Origin: Minwuia thermotolerans
Lineage (GTDB): Bacteria; Pseudomonadota; Alphaproteobacteria; Minwuiales; Minwuiaceae
Assembly (NCBI GenBank): GCA_021604565.1
Contig: BQJF01000040.1
Coordinates: 1-38,958 of the forward strand
DNA: 38,958 nucleotides
Direction: 5' to 3'
Shown: positions 10,931 through 18,313 of the stretch, piece after piece
Numbering within the stretch: the first letter of the stretch is position 1
Layout of the letters: each line of letters opens with the position of its first letter
Made by a program: the position numbers and the translations under genes
The notes under the pieces: model-generated
What the model was told of the DNA's origin: nothing
The model's database searches: none
What the model saw: the letters and a program-made list of their open reading frames with translations, nothing else

Positions 10931-11673
10931 TGTCGACCGGTCGCTTTCATCACGTGGCGCTGGGCGATGTCGGCTCCACCAACGACGAGGTGAGGTCGCG
11001 GCTGGATCTGGCCGATCAGGGCGGACTGGTGGTCACGGCTGAACGCCAGTTGCAGGGGCGCGGGCGGCGCGGGCGGGAATGGACCAGCCCGGCAGGTAAT
11101 CTCTATTCCTCATTCTGTTTCTGCCCGACCGTGCCGCTGGCGCGGTTCGCCGAGCTTTCCTTCATTTCCGCGCTCGGGGTGGCGGAGGCGGCAACCGAGG
11201 TTCTGGGTGGCAGGGCGGACGTCCGCTGCAAGTGGCCCAATGATGTTCTGGCAGATGGAGCGAAGCTGTCCGGCATCCTGCTGGAGACTGCGCGCACGCC
11301 AGCGGGGCGGGACGCGGTGATCATGGGCATCGGGGTCAATGTCGCTTCGGCACCGACCGATACGCCCTATCCGGCCTTTGCCCTGTCCGCGCTGGCACCG
11401 GAGACCACGGTCCAGCGGGTTCTTGCCATGCTGAGCATGCGCTTGACGCTGTGGACCGAAACATGGGAGAGGCAGGGCTTTGCGGCAGTCCGCCGTGCCT
11501 GGCTGGGCATGGCTGACGGGCTGGGCAAGCCGGTGATTGCCCGCCTGGCGGATAGCGAACTGCACGGCCTGTTCGAGGGGCTGGATGACGACGGTGCCCT
11601 GTTGTTGCGACAGGATGATGACACCTTGAGGCGGATCACGGCGGGGGATGTCTTCCGGCCGCCGACCCGCTGA
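10930..11673 (+). CDS. birA: Biotin--[acetyl-CoA-carboxylase] ligase
   Basis: This 247-residue enzyme activates biotin with ATP and attaches it to the carboxyl-carrier lysine of biotin-dependent carboxylases. The biotinyl-AMP loop GRGRRG is at residues 43-48, and the catalytic KWPNDVL at 101-107 is followed by KLSGILLE. There is no N-terminal winged-helix domain, so it is a monofunctional ligase that cannot repress the biotin operon itself. The small C-terminal SH3-like domain is present. The start shares a base with the previous stop (TGATG). coaX follows after 22 bases. Confidence 0.95.
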   Translation: MSTGRFHHVALGDVGSTNDEVRSRLDLADQGGLVVTAERQLQGRGRRGREWTSPAGNLYSSFCFCPTVPLARFAELSFISALGVAEAATEVLGGRADVRCKWPNDVLADGAKLSGILLETARTPAGRDAVIMGIGVNVASAPTDTPYPAFALSALAPETTVQRVLAMLSMRLTLWTETWERQGFAAVRRAWLGMADGLGKPVIARLADSELHGLFEGLDDDGALLLRQDDDTLRRITAGDVFRPPTR

Positions 11674-11695
11674 CGCGCTAATCGAGGAGAGGTCG

Positions 11696-12472
11696 ATGCT
11701 GCTGACGATCGACGCGGGCAACACCAATACGACCTTCGCCGTGTTTGACGGTGAGGACATTCTTGGGGAATGGCGGACAAGCACGAACTCGGCCCGGACC
11801 GCCGATGAGTACGGCGTCTGGCTTGCCAGCCTGATGAGCCTGGTCGAGGTGGATTCGAAGCAGATCGACAGCGCCATCATCGCGACCGTGGTGCCGCAGG
11901 CGCTGTTCAACCTGCGCACGCTCTGCCGACGCTACTACCGCTGCGAGCCGATCGTCGTCGGTGATCCGGACGTGGATGTGGGGATCAGGGTGCTGATCGA
12001 GAAATCGCGCGAGGTCGGCGCGGACCGCATCGTCAACGCGGTGGGTGCAAAGAAGAAATACGGCGGACCGGCGATCATCGTCGATTTCGGCACCGCCACG
12101 ACGTTCGACATCATCAATGCCGACGGCGACTACATGGGGGGCGTGATCGCACCGGGCATCAACCTCAGCCTGGAGGCTCTGCACATGGCGGCGGCGAAGC
12201 TGCCCCGCATCGCGGTGGAGCGCCCGGAGCGGGTGATCGGCAATGATACGCAGTCCGCGATGCTGTCGGGGGTCTACTGGGGCTATGTCGGGCTGATCGA
12301 AGGGCTGATCGGTCGCATCCGCGAGGAGTACGGACAGCGTATACAGGTCATTGCAACCGGCGGCCTCGCACCTATGTTCGCCGATGGTACGGACTGCATC
12401 GAGGAGATCGATCGTGATCTGACGATGCACGGGCTGCTGGAGATCAGTCGCCGCAACCCAAGGACGCTGTAG
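11696..12472 (+). CDS. coaX: Type III pantothenate kinase
   Basis: This 258-residue enzyme performs the first step of coenzyme A synthesis, phosphorylating pantothenate. The acetate/sugar-kinase-fold motifs are clear: D6-A-G-N-T-N (phosphate 1), GADRIVNAVGA at 108-118 (pantothenate site), and D130-FGTATTFD (phosphate 2). Type III kinases generally need a monovalent cation and are not inhibited by CoA. The frame is open upstream into birA, but the ATG at 11696 follows a good GAGGAGAGG ribosome site and gives the expected MLLTIDAGNTNT start. Its TAG shares a base with the GTG of the next gene (TAGTG). Confidence 0.95.
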   Translation: MLLTIDAGNTNTTFAVFDGEDILGEWRTSTNSARTADEYGVWLASLMSLVEVDSKQIDSAIIATVVPQALFNLRTLCRRYYRCEPIVVGDPDVDVGIRVLIEKSREVGADRIVNAVGAKKKYGGPAIIVDFGTATTFDIINADGDYMGGVIAPGINLSLEALHMAAAKLPRIAVERPERVIGNDTQSAMLSGVYWGYVGLIEGLIGRIREEYGQRIQVIATGGLAPMFADGTDCIEEIDRDLTMHGLLEISRRNPRTL

Positions 12473-14208
12473 TGGGCAAATCGAAATCGAGCAAGGCTGG
12501 CGGGCATCACGCCTTTCGTGACGGACTGGTGATGGTGCCGCTGGGCGGTTGCGGTGAGATCGGCATGAACCTGACCATGTACGGCACGGGCGGGAAGTGG
12601 CTGATGGTCGACTGCGGCATGACCTTTGCCGACGACAATCTGCCCGGCATCGACATTGTCGTGCCCGATCCGACCTACGCGGAGACGGAGGCGGAGGATA
12701 TCCTCGGTCTGGTGATCACGCACGGGCACGAGGATCATCTGGGTGCGGTTCATCACCTGTGGCACCGCTTCAGGTGTCCGGTCTATGCGACACCCTTCGC
12801 GGCGGAGCTGCTTGTCGGCAAGTTCAGGGAAGCGGGAATCGAGGACGAGGTCGATCTGCGTATCGTCCGTGACGAGGCGCCGCTGGAACTCGGTCCCTTC
12901 CGCGTGACCATGATCGGCCTGACCCACTCGACGCTGGAGATGCAGGCGCTGGCGATCGAGACGCCGTACGGTACGCTTCTGCACACTGGTGACTGGAAGT
13001 TCGATGCAACCCCGATGCTTGGCCCCGCCTCCGACGAGGATGCGCTGCGGGAATGGGCGAAGAAGGGTGTCCGGGCGCTGATCTGTGATTCCACCAATGT
13101 CTTCAGCCCCGGCACGTCGGGGTCGGAGGGCGATGTGCGCGATGAACTGGTCAGGACCGTGAAGGGCCGCAATGGCCTGGTCGTCGTGACCACCTTCGCG
13201 TCAAACGTGGCGCGGCTGGAAAGCGTGGCCTACGCGGCGAAGCAGTCCGGGCGTCATTTCGCGCTGGTGGGCCGGTCGCTCTGGAAATTCTACGAGGCGG
13301 CGCGGAAGGTCGGTTATCTGGCCGATATGGACGAACCGCTGAACGACAAGGAAGCGGCGGCGATGCCGCGGGACAAGGTGCTGCTGCTCTGCACCGGCTG
13401 CCAGGGGGAAGCGCGCGGTGCCATGGCGCGCATCGCCAACGACGACCACCCGCAGGTCAACCTGCGCAAGGGCGACGTGGTTATCTTCTCCTCCAAGATC
13501 ATTCCCGGCAACGACAAGACCCTCTATCGCCTGCACAACCAGCTTGCCCTGAACGAGATCGAGGTGGTGACGGAAAAGGACCGCCCCGTGCATGTCTCCG
13601 GCCACCCCAGCCGCGATGAACTGCGCCGCATGTACGAGATCGTGCAGCCGGAGATGCTGATCCCGGTGCATGGCGAAGCACGTCACCTGATCGAGCAGGC
13701 GCGCTTCGGGGTGAAGGAATGCGGCGTACCGGAAGCGCACGTGGTGCTGAACGGCGACATCCTGCGACTGGGGCCGGGCACGCCGGAGAAGGTGGGTGAG
13801 GTGCCCGTCGGGCGTCTGGCCGTCGATGCCTCCGGGCTGGTGCTGACCGCAGCGGAGATGCTGCTGAACCGGCGCAGGCTGAGCCACAATGGTGCCGCCA
13901 TGATCGTGCTGGTGGTGGATGAGGACAGCGAACTGATCGAGGATCCGCGCATCAGCCTGATCGGCATCGCCGAGGGGGAGGAGCACCGTGACCTGATTGC
14001 CGACGCGGAACGCGCGATCGAGCGGGAGATGGGCAAGGTCAATGGCCGTCGCCCGGCAGATGATGACACATTGGCCCAGACTGCGGTCCGGGCACTCAGG
14101 AAGGTGGTACGACAGGCCAATGGCCGTCGGCCGGTAACGGAATGCGAGGTCGTGCGCCTGGAAGAGGGTGAGCGGGTCGCGGCAGGCAAGTGGAAGGAGG
14201 CTGTCTGA
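12472..14208 (+). CDS. rnj: Ribonuclease J
   Basis: This 578-residue metallo-beta-lactamase/beta-CASP nuclease is a 5'-exonuclease and endonuclease in mRNA turnover and rRNA maturation. The zinc-binding motif H84-G-H86-E-D88-H89 is intact. The later TGDWKFD, CTGCQGEARGAM, HVSGHPSRDEL and IPVHGEARHL segments match beta-CASP motifs A to C and the closing histidines. The GTG start overlaps the coaX stop by one base, which suggests coupled translation. Placement between coaX and mce is the common alphaproteobacterial order. Its last base overlaps the ATG of mce (TGATG). Confidence 0.95.
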   Translation: MGKSKSSKAGGHHAFRDGLVMVPLGGCGEIGMNLTMYGTGGKWLMVDCGMTFADDNLPGIDIVVPDPTYAETEAEDILGLVITHGHEDHLGAVHHLWHRFRCPVYATPFAAELLVGKFREAGIEDEVDLRIVRDEAPLELGPFRVTMIGLTHSTLEMQALAIETPYGTLLHTGDWKFDATPMLGPASDEDALREWAKKGVRALICDSTNVFSPGTSGSEGDVRDELVRTVKGRNGLVVVTTFASNVARLESVAYAAKQSGRHFALVGRSLWKFYEAARKVGYLADMDEPLNDKEAAAMPRDKVLLLCTGCQGEARGAMARIANDDHPQVNLRKGDVVIFSSKIIPGNDKTLYRLHNQLALNEIEVVTEKDRPVHVSGHPSRDELRRMYEIVQPEMLIPVHGEARHLIEQARFGVKECGVPEAHVVLNGDILRLGPGTPEKVGEVPVGRLAVDASGLVLTAAEMLLNRRRLSHNGAAMIVLVVDEDSELIEDPRISLIGIAEGEEHRDLIADAERAIEREMGKVNGRRPADDDTLAQTAVRALRKVVRQANGRRPVTECEVVRLEEGERVAAGKWKEAV

Positions 14209-14612
14209 TGATCGGACGTCTGAATCATGTGGCAATTGCGGTTCCTGATCTGGAGGCCGCGACGGCGACCTATCGGGACACGCTGGGTGCGAAGGTCTCC
14301 GAACAGCAGCCGGAGCCGGATCACGGCGTGACGGTGGTGTTCGTGGAACTGGGCAACACCAAGATCGAACTGCTGCATCCGCTGGGCGAGGATTCGCCCA
14401 TCGCCAACTTCCTGAAGACCAACCCGTCGGGCGGCATGCACCATGTCTGCTACGATGTGGAGGACATCATCGCCGCGCGCGACAAGCTGAAAGCCGAAGG
14501 CGCCCGCGTGCTGGGCGACGGGGAGCCGAAGATCGGCGCCCATGGCAACCCGGTGCTGTTCCTGCATCCGAAGGACTTCTGCGGTACACTGGTGGAACTG
14601 GAACAGCCCTGA
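14208..14612 (+). CDS. mce: Methylmalonyl-CoA epimerase
   Basis: This 134-residue protein of the VOC (glyoxalase-fold) superfamily interconverts the 2R and 2S forms of methylmalonyl-CoA in propionyl-CoA breakdown. Likely metal ligands are H7 (LNHVAIAV), E54, H79 (MHHVCYDV) and E130 (TLVELEQ). The SGGMHH and LFLHPKDFCGTLVELEQP segments are characteristic. I chose the ATG at 14208, not the in-frame upstream start at 14190, because AAGGAGG lies just before it and the family begins close to LNHVAIAV. It is the last gene of the rnj block; an inverted-repeat cluster follows. Confidence 0.93.
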   Translation: MIGRLNHVAIAVPDLEAATATYRDTLGAKVSEQQPEPDHGVTVVFVELGNTKIELLHPLGEDSPIANFLKTNPSGGMHHVCYDVEDIIAARDKLKAEGARVLGDGEPKIGAHGNPVLFLHPKDFCGTLVELEQP

Positions 14613-14660
14613 GGGGTTGGGCTCTAGGGTGCGTTGCGAAGTTCGTGCCGTGGAGATTCC

Positions 14661-14796
14661 CCTTCCCCCTCGACGGGGGAAGGCCGGGATGGGGGTGAAC
14701 CGGCGCAGCCGGGACGGGCGTGAAACAAAGTGCAGCAGCCTTCGGCTTCACCCCCCAACGACCGCTGCGCGGCCACTTCCCCCGCAAGGGGGGAAG
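14661..14796 (+). repeat. Intergenic inverted-repeat cluster (REP-like)
   Basis: The 226-base gap between mce and the DUF1467 gene contains three stems. The first is a 9-bp hairpin, 14661-14669 with 14675-14683. The second is a long-range pair, GGGGGTGAA at 14691-14699 with TTCACCCCC at 14747-14755. The third is an 8-bp hairpin, 14776-14783 with 14789-14796. The outer arms are also complementary to each other. C-rich and G-rich arms of this kind recur between genes in many GC-rich proteobacteria. It may act as a transcript end or mRNA-stabilising structure; no T-run follows. Confidence 0.7.
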
Positions 14797-14838
14797 AGGG
14801 ACACTGTGGCGCCAGAATACAGGTAACGGAACCGAACC

Positions 14839-15102
14839 ATGTCCATCGCAGGCGGCATCGTCATCTTCATCATTCTCTGGTGGGTGATCCTTTTCACCAC
14901 CCTGCCCATCGGTGTACGCACGCCGGAGGAAGCGGGTGAGGACCTGGTGCCGGGGCAGGCGGACGGTGCGCCCGTGAAACCGCGCCTGCTGTTCAAGTTC
15001 GCCCTGACGACCGCCATCACCAGCGTGATCTTCCTGCTGCTCTGGGCCAGCGACCACTATGGCATCGTGCACTGGCGGGAGTTCTTCGACCGCAAGCCCT
15101 GA
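14839..15102 (+). CDS. DUF1467 family small membrane protein
   Basis: This 87-residue protein has two hydrophobic segments (about residues 4-24 and 51-70) separated by a charged loop with the family feature LPIGVRTPEEAGED. It matches the DUF1467 family, which has no known function and in alphaproteobacteria commonly lies between mce and proS. Here the upstream neighbour is mce as expected, but glyQ follows. The ATG at 14839 is preceded by a weak purine-rich stretch. Both flanks are inverted-repeat clusters. Confidence 0.88.
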   Translation: MSIAGGIVIFIILWWVILFTTLPIGVRTPEEAGEDLVPGQADGAPVKPRLLFKFALTTAITSVIFLLLWASDHYGIVHWREFFDRKP

Positions 15103-15116
15103 TGAGTCCATATGCT

Positions 15117-15202
15117 GACCGTTCCGCCCCTCTCCCCCTCCCGACCGCCCACGCAAGTATCCTGAAATGGGTGGTCGGGAGGGGGAGAGGGGTGGAACGG
15201 TC
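15117..15202 (+). repeat. 35-bp inverted repeat forming a long hairpin
   Basis: The arms 15117-15151 and 15168-15202 are reverse complements at 33 of 35 positions; the two differences would be G-U pairs in the plus-strand transcript. The loop is the 16 bases 15152-15167. The arms are pyrimidine-rich and purine-rich (CCCCTCTCCCCCTCCC and its complement), like the cluster at 14661-14796. No T-run follows, so this is not a standard intrinsic terminator. It begins 14 bases after the DUF1467 stop and lies upstream of the glyQ promoter candidate. It could be a transcript end, a REP/MITE-type element or a processing site. Confidence 0.85.
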
Positions 15203-15257
15203 CCACGAACCGGGCTACTGATCCCTCGTCGCATGACCCCCTGCGGCCCCGTCGCCC

Positions 15258-15285
15258 TTGACCCCTGTACTGCCAGCCATATACC
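15258..15285 (+). promoter_or_regulatory. Candidate sigma70-type promoter for glyQ-glyS-ppdK
   Basis: TTGACC (15258-15263) and TATACC (15280-15285) are separated by 16 bases, close to the housekeeping consensus. The distance to the glyQ ATG at 15328 is 42 bases. A CAGGGA at about 15314-15319 is a plausible ribosome site. It lies just downstream of the long hairpin, consistent with a new transcription unit beginning here. Confidence 0.5.
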
Positions 15286-15327
15286 TACCCGGACACCTTC
15301 TGCCTTCAGTCATCAGGGATCGGTTTC

Positions 15328-16230
15328 ATGCCAGAGCGCGAGGCCGCTGCGCCATCGTTTCAGGACCTTATCCTGCGCCTCCACAGCTATTGGTCGGCGC
15401 GCGGGTGCCTGATTCTGCAGCCCTATGACATGGAAGTCGGTGCAGGCACCTTTCACCCGGCCACCACCCTGCGCGCGCTGGGGCCGGAGCCGTGGAATGC
15501 CGCCTATGTGCAGCCGTCGCGGCGGCCGACGGATGGCCGCTATGGCGAGAACCCGAACCGCCTGCAGCACTATTACCAGTATCAGGTGATCATGAAGCCT
15601 TCCCCGCCGGACTTTCAGGAGCTGTATCTGGGCAGCCTGCGGGAGATCGGCATCGATCCGATGAACCACGACATCCGCTTTGTCGAGGATGACTGGGAAA
15701 GCCCGACACTGGGTGCCTGGGGGCTGGGCTGGGAAGTCTGGTGCGACGGCATGGAGGTCAGCCAGTTCACTTATTTTCAGCAGGTCGGCGGCTATGACTG
15801 CACGCCAGTCTCGGGCGAACTGACCTATGGCCTGGAGCGGCTGGCGATGTATGTGCAGGGCGTCGACAATGTCTACGACCTGGCCTTCAATGCACCCACC
15901 GCGACCACGCCGGGGGTGAAATACCGGGAGGTGTTTCACCAGGCAGAGGTCGAATATTCCGCCCACAACTTCGAGCACGCCAATACCGAGATGCTGTTCC
16001 GCCACTTCACGGATGCGGAAGGGGAGTGCATGGCACTGGCGGATCAGGGCCTGTCGCTGCCTGCCTATGACCAGTGCATCAAGGCCAGCCATGTCTTCAA
16101 CCTGCTGGACGCGCGGGGCGTCATAAGTGTGACCGAACGCGCTGCCTATATCGGTCGTGTCCGGGCGCTGGCCAAGCGCTCGGCGGAGGAATGGCTCCGC
16201 GCCCGCGGTCATTTGTCGGGGGAGGGCTGA
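15328..16230 (+). CDS. glyQ: Glycyl-tRNA synthetase alpha subunit
   Basis: This 300-residue subunit holds the class II aminoacylation site of the bacterial alpha2-beta2 glycyl-tRNA synthetase and charges tRNA-Gly. Family signatures visible include [17 protein letters not shown] (near residue 31), [41 protein letters not shown] and the glycine-site [13 protein letters not shown]. The length is normal for GlyQ. The start ATG is 42 bases after a promoter-like sequence. Only 3 bases separate its stop from glyS, so the subunits are co-translated. Confidence 0.97.
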   Translation: MPEREAAAPSFQDLILRLHSYWSARGCLILQPYDMEVGAGTFHPATTLRALGPEPWNAAYVQPSRRPTDGRYGENPNRLQHYYQYQVIMKPSPPDFQELYLGSLREIGIDPMNHDIRFVEDDWESPTLGAWGLGWEVWCDGMEVSQFTYFQQVGGYDCTPVSGELTYGLERLAMYVQGVDNVYDLAFNAPTATTPGVKYREVFHQAEVEYSAHNFEHANTEMLFRHFTDAEGECMALADQGLSLPAYDQCIKASHVFNLLDARGVISVTERAAYIGRVRALAKRSAEEWLRARGHLSGEG

Positions 16231-16233
16231 ACC

Positions 16234-18309
16234 ATGGCTGAACTGCTGCTGGAACTGTTCTCCGAGGAAATTCCCGCGCGCATGCAGGCGCGCGCCGCCG
16301 ATGACCTGAAGGGTCTGCTGCTCGAGGCGCTGACCGCGAACGGGCTGACGCATGAGACTGCGCAGGCCCATTCCACGCCGCGCCGTCTGACCGTCGTGAT
16401 CAGCGGCATTCCGGAGGCGCAGGAGGATGTGCGGGAAGAACGTCGTGGCCCCCGCGCCGATGCCCCGGAGAAGGCCATCGAAGGCTTTCTGAAGGGCGCG
16501 GGCGTCAACCCTGACCAGGTCGAGGAGCGGGAGATGCCGAAGGGCACGTTCCTGTTCGCGGTGATCGAGCGCAAGGGACAGGCCACGACGGAGGTGCTGC
16601 CCGGATTGATCGAGGGCGTGATCGCGAAGCTGCCGTGGCCCAAGTCCATGCGCTGGGGCGACCGCCCGGAGCGCTGGGTCCGTCCGCTGCATTCGATCCT
16701 GTGCCTGTTTGGCGGGACCACCGTTCCCGTGAGCTTCGGGCCGGTGACCAGCGGCAATACCACGCGCGGTCACCGGTTTCATGCGCCCGATGCATTCGAG
16801 GTGACGGACTTCGCCGATTATCAGGCAAAGCTTGAGACCGCCCGTGTGGTTCTGGATCGTGAAAGCCGGAAGGCAGCCATCGACAGTCGCGCCCGTGCGC
16901 TGGCGGCAGCCGAGGGCCTGACGCTGAAGGATGATCCGGGCCTGCTGGACGAGGTCGCGGGACTTGTGGAATGGCCGGTGCCGCTGATCGGCAGTATCGA
17001 CGATGCCTTCATGGATGTTCCGGCGGAAGTCCTGACCACCTCCATGCGCAGCCACCAGAAGTATTTCGCCACCGAGAAGGCTGACGGGTCGCTGGCCCCG
17101 CGTTTCATTCTGGTGGCCAACCTGGACGCCGGGGACGGTGGTGCGGAGATCACCGCCGGAAACGAGAAGGTGCTGCGCGCGCGGCTGTCCGATGCCCGGT
17201 TCTTCTGGGACCAGGATCAGCAGCGTACGCTGGAAAGCCGTCTGCCGGACCTGAACCCCATCGTGTTTCATGCCCGCATGGGCTCCGTTGGAGCCAAGGC
17301 CGGACGGATCGCGGAACTGGCGGCCTGGCTGGCGCCGCAGGTCGGCGCCGACCCACTGATGACCCGCCGTGCCGGACTTCTCGCCAAGTCCGACCTGACC
17401 ACGGGCATGGTGGGCGAATTCCCGGAACTGCAGGGAATCATGGGCCGGTATTATGCCCGGATGGACAGGGAACCGGAGCAGGTGGCAGAGGCGATCCGGT
17501 CGCACTACAGCCCCGCCGGCCCTGCTGATGCCTGCCCGTCGGACCCGGTCGCGGTTGCCGTGGCGCTGGCTGACAAGCTGGACAGCCTGACCGGTTTCTT
17601 TGCAATCGGCGAGAAACCGACGGGGTCGAAGGACCCGTTTGCGCTGCGTCGTGCCGCGCTGGGTGTCATTCGCATCATTCTGGAGAACGGGCTGCGGCTG
17701 CCGCTGGAACCGGCTCTGACCTTTGCCTTTGATGGCATCAAGGGCGATCTGCTGGCGGAAGTCAGTGACGCGGAGACAGTCTCGGCGGAGATCATCGGTT
17801 TCATCGCCGAGCGGCTGCGGGTGCATCTGCGCGGCGAGGGCGTGCGCCACGACCTGATCGCGGCAGTACTGGGACTGGGCAGCGAGGATGATCTCGTCCG
17901 GCTGGTGGCGCGGACGGATGCGCTGACCACGCTCGTGGGATCGGACGATGGCGCGAACCTGCTCGCCGCCTACCGCAGGGCGGCGAACATCCTGCGGATC
18001 GAGGAGAAGAAGGACGGTTTCGCCTGGCAGGGGCCAGCGGATCGTGAGCGTCTGGTGGATCCGGCCGAAGTCGATCTGGGTGCTGCCCTCTCGACAGCCG
18101 ACGAAACGGCGGATGCCGCGCTGCTGGCCGAGGACTTCGCCGTAGCGATGTCGGCCATGGCGGCCCTGCGCGGTCCGGTCGATGCGTTCTTCGAGAGTGT
18201 GACTGTCAATGCTGACGATCCGGCCCTGCGGGCCAATCGTCTGAAACTGCTGGCTGAAATCCGTGCCACCCTGCATCGGGTTGCCGATTTTTCGAAGATC
18301 GAGGGCTGA
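16234..18309 (+). CDS. glyS: Glycyl-tRNA synthetase beta subunit
   Basis: This 691-residue subunit recognises tRNA-Gly and is needed for activity with GlyQ. It begins [18 protein letters not shown], the family N-terminus. It has the [18 protein letters not shown] and [10 protein letters not shown] signatures, an HD-like middle domain, and ends in an anticodon-binding domain with the [13 protein letters not shown] segment. GGGGGAGGG just before the stop of glyQ serves as its ribosome site. ppdK follows after 4 bases. Confidence 0.97.
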   Translation: MAELLLELFSEEIPARMQARAADDLKGLLLEALTANGLTHETAQAHSTPRRLTVVISGIPEAQEDVREERRGPRADAPEKAIEGFLKGAGVNPDQVEEREMPKGTFLFAVIERKGQATTEVLPGLIEGVIAKLPWPKSMRWGDRPERWVRPLHSILCLFGGTTVPVSFGPVTSGNTTRGHRFHAPDAFEVTDFADYQAKLETARVVLDRESRKAAIDSRARALAAAEGLTLKDDPGLLDEVAGLVEWPVPLIGSIDDAFMDVPAEVLTTSMRSHQKYFATEKADGSLAPRFILVANLDAGDGGAEITAGNEKVLRARLSDARFFWDQDQQRTLESRLPDLNPIVFHARMGSVGAKAGRIAELAAWLAPQVGADPLMTRRAGLLAKSDLTTGMVGEFPELQGIMGRYYARMDREPEQVAEAIRSHYSPAGPADACPSDPVAVAVALADKLDSLTGFFAIGEKPTGSKDPFALRRAALGVIRIILENGLRLPLEPALTFAFDGIKGDLLAEVSDAETVSAEIIGFIAERLRVHLRGEGVRHDLIAAVLGLGSEDDLVRLVARTDALTTLVGSDDGANLLAAYRRAANILRIEEKKDGFAWQGPADRERLVDPAEVDLGAALSTADETADAALLAEDFAVAMSAMAALRGPVDAFFESVTVNADDPALRANRLKLLAEIRATLHRVADFSKIEG

Positions 18310-18313
18310 AGCG

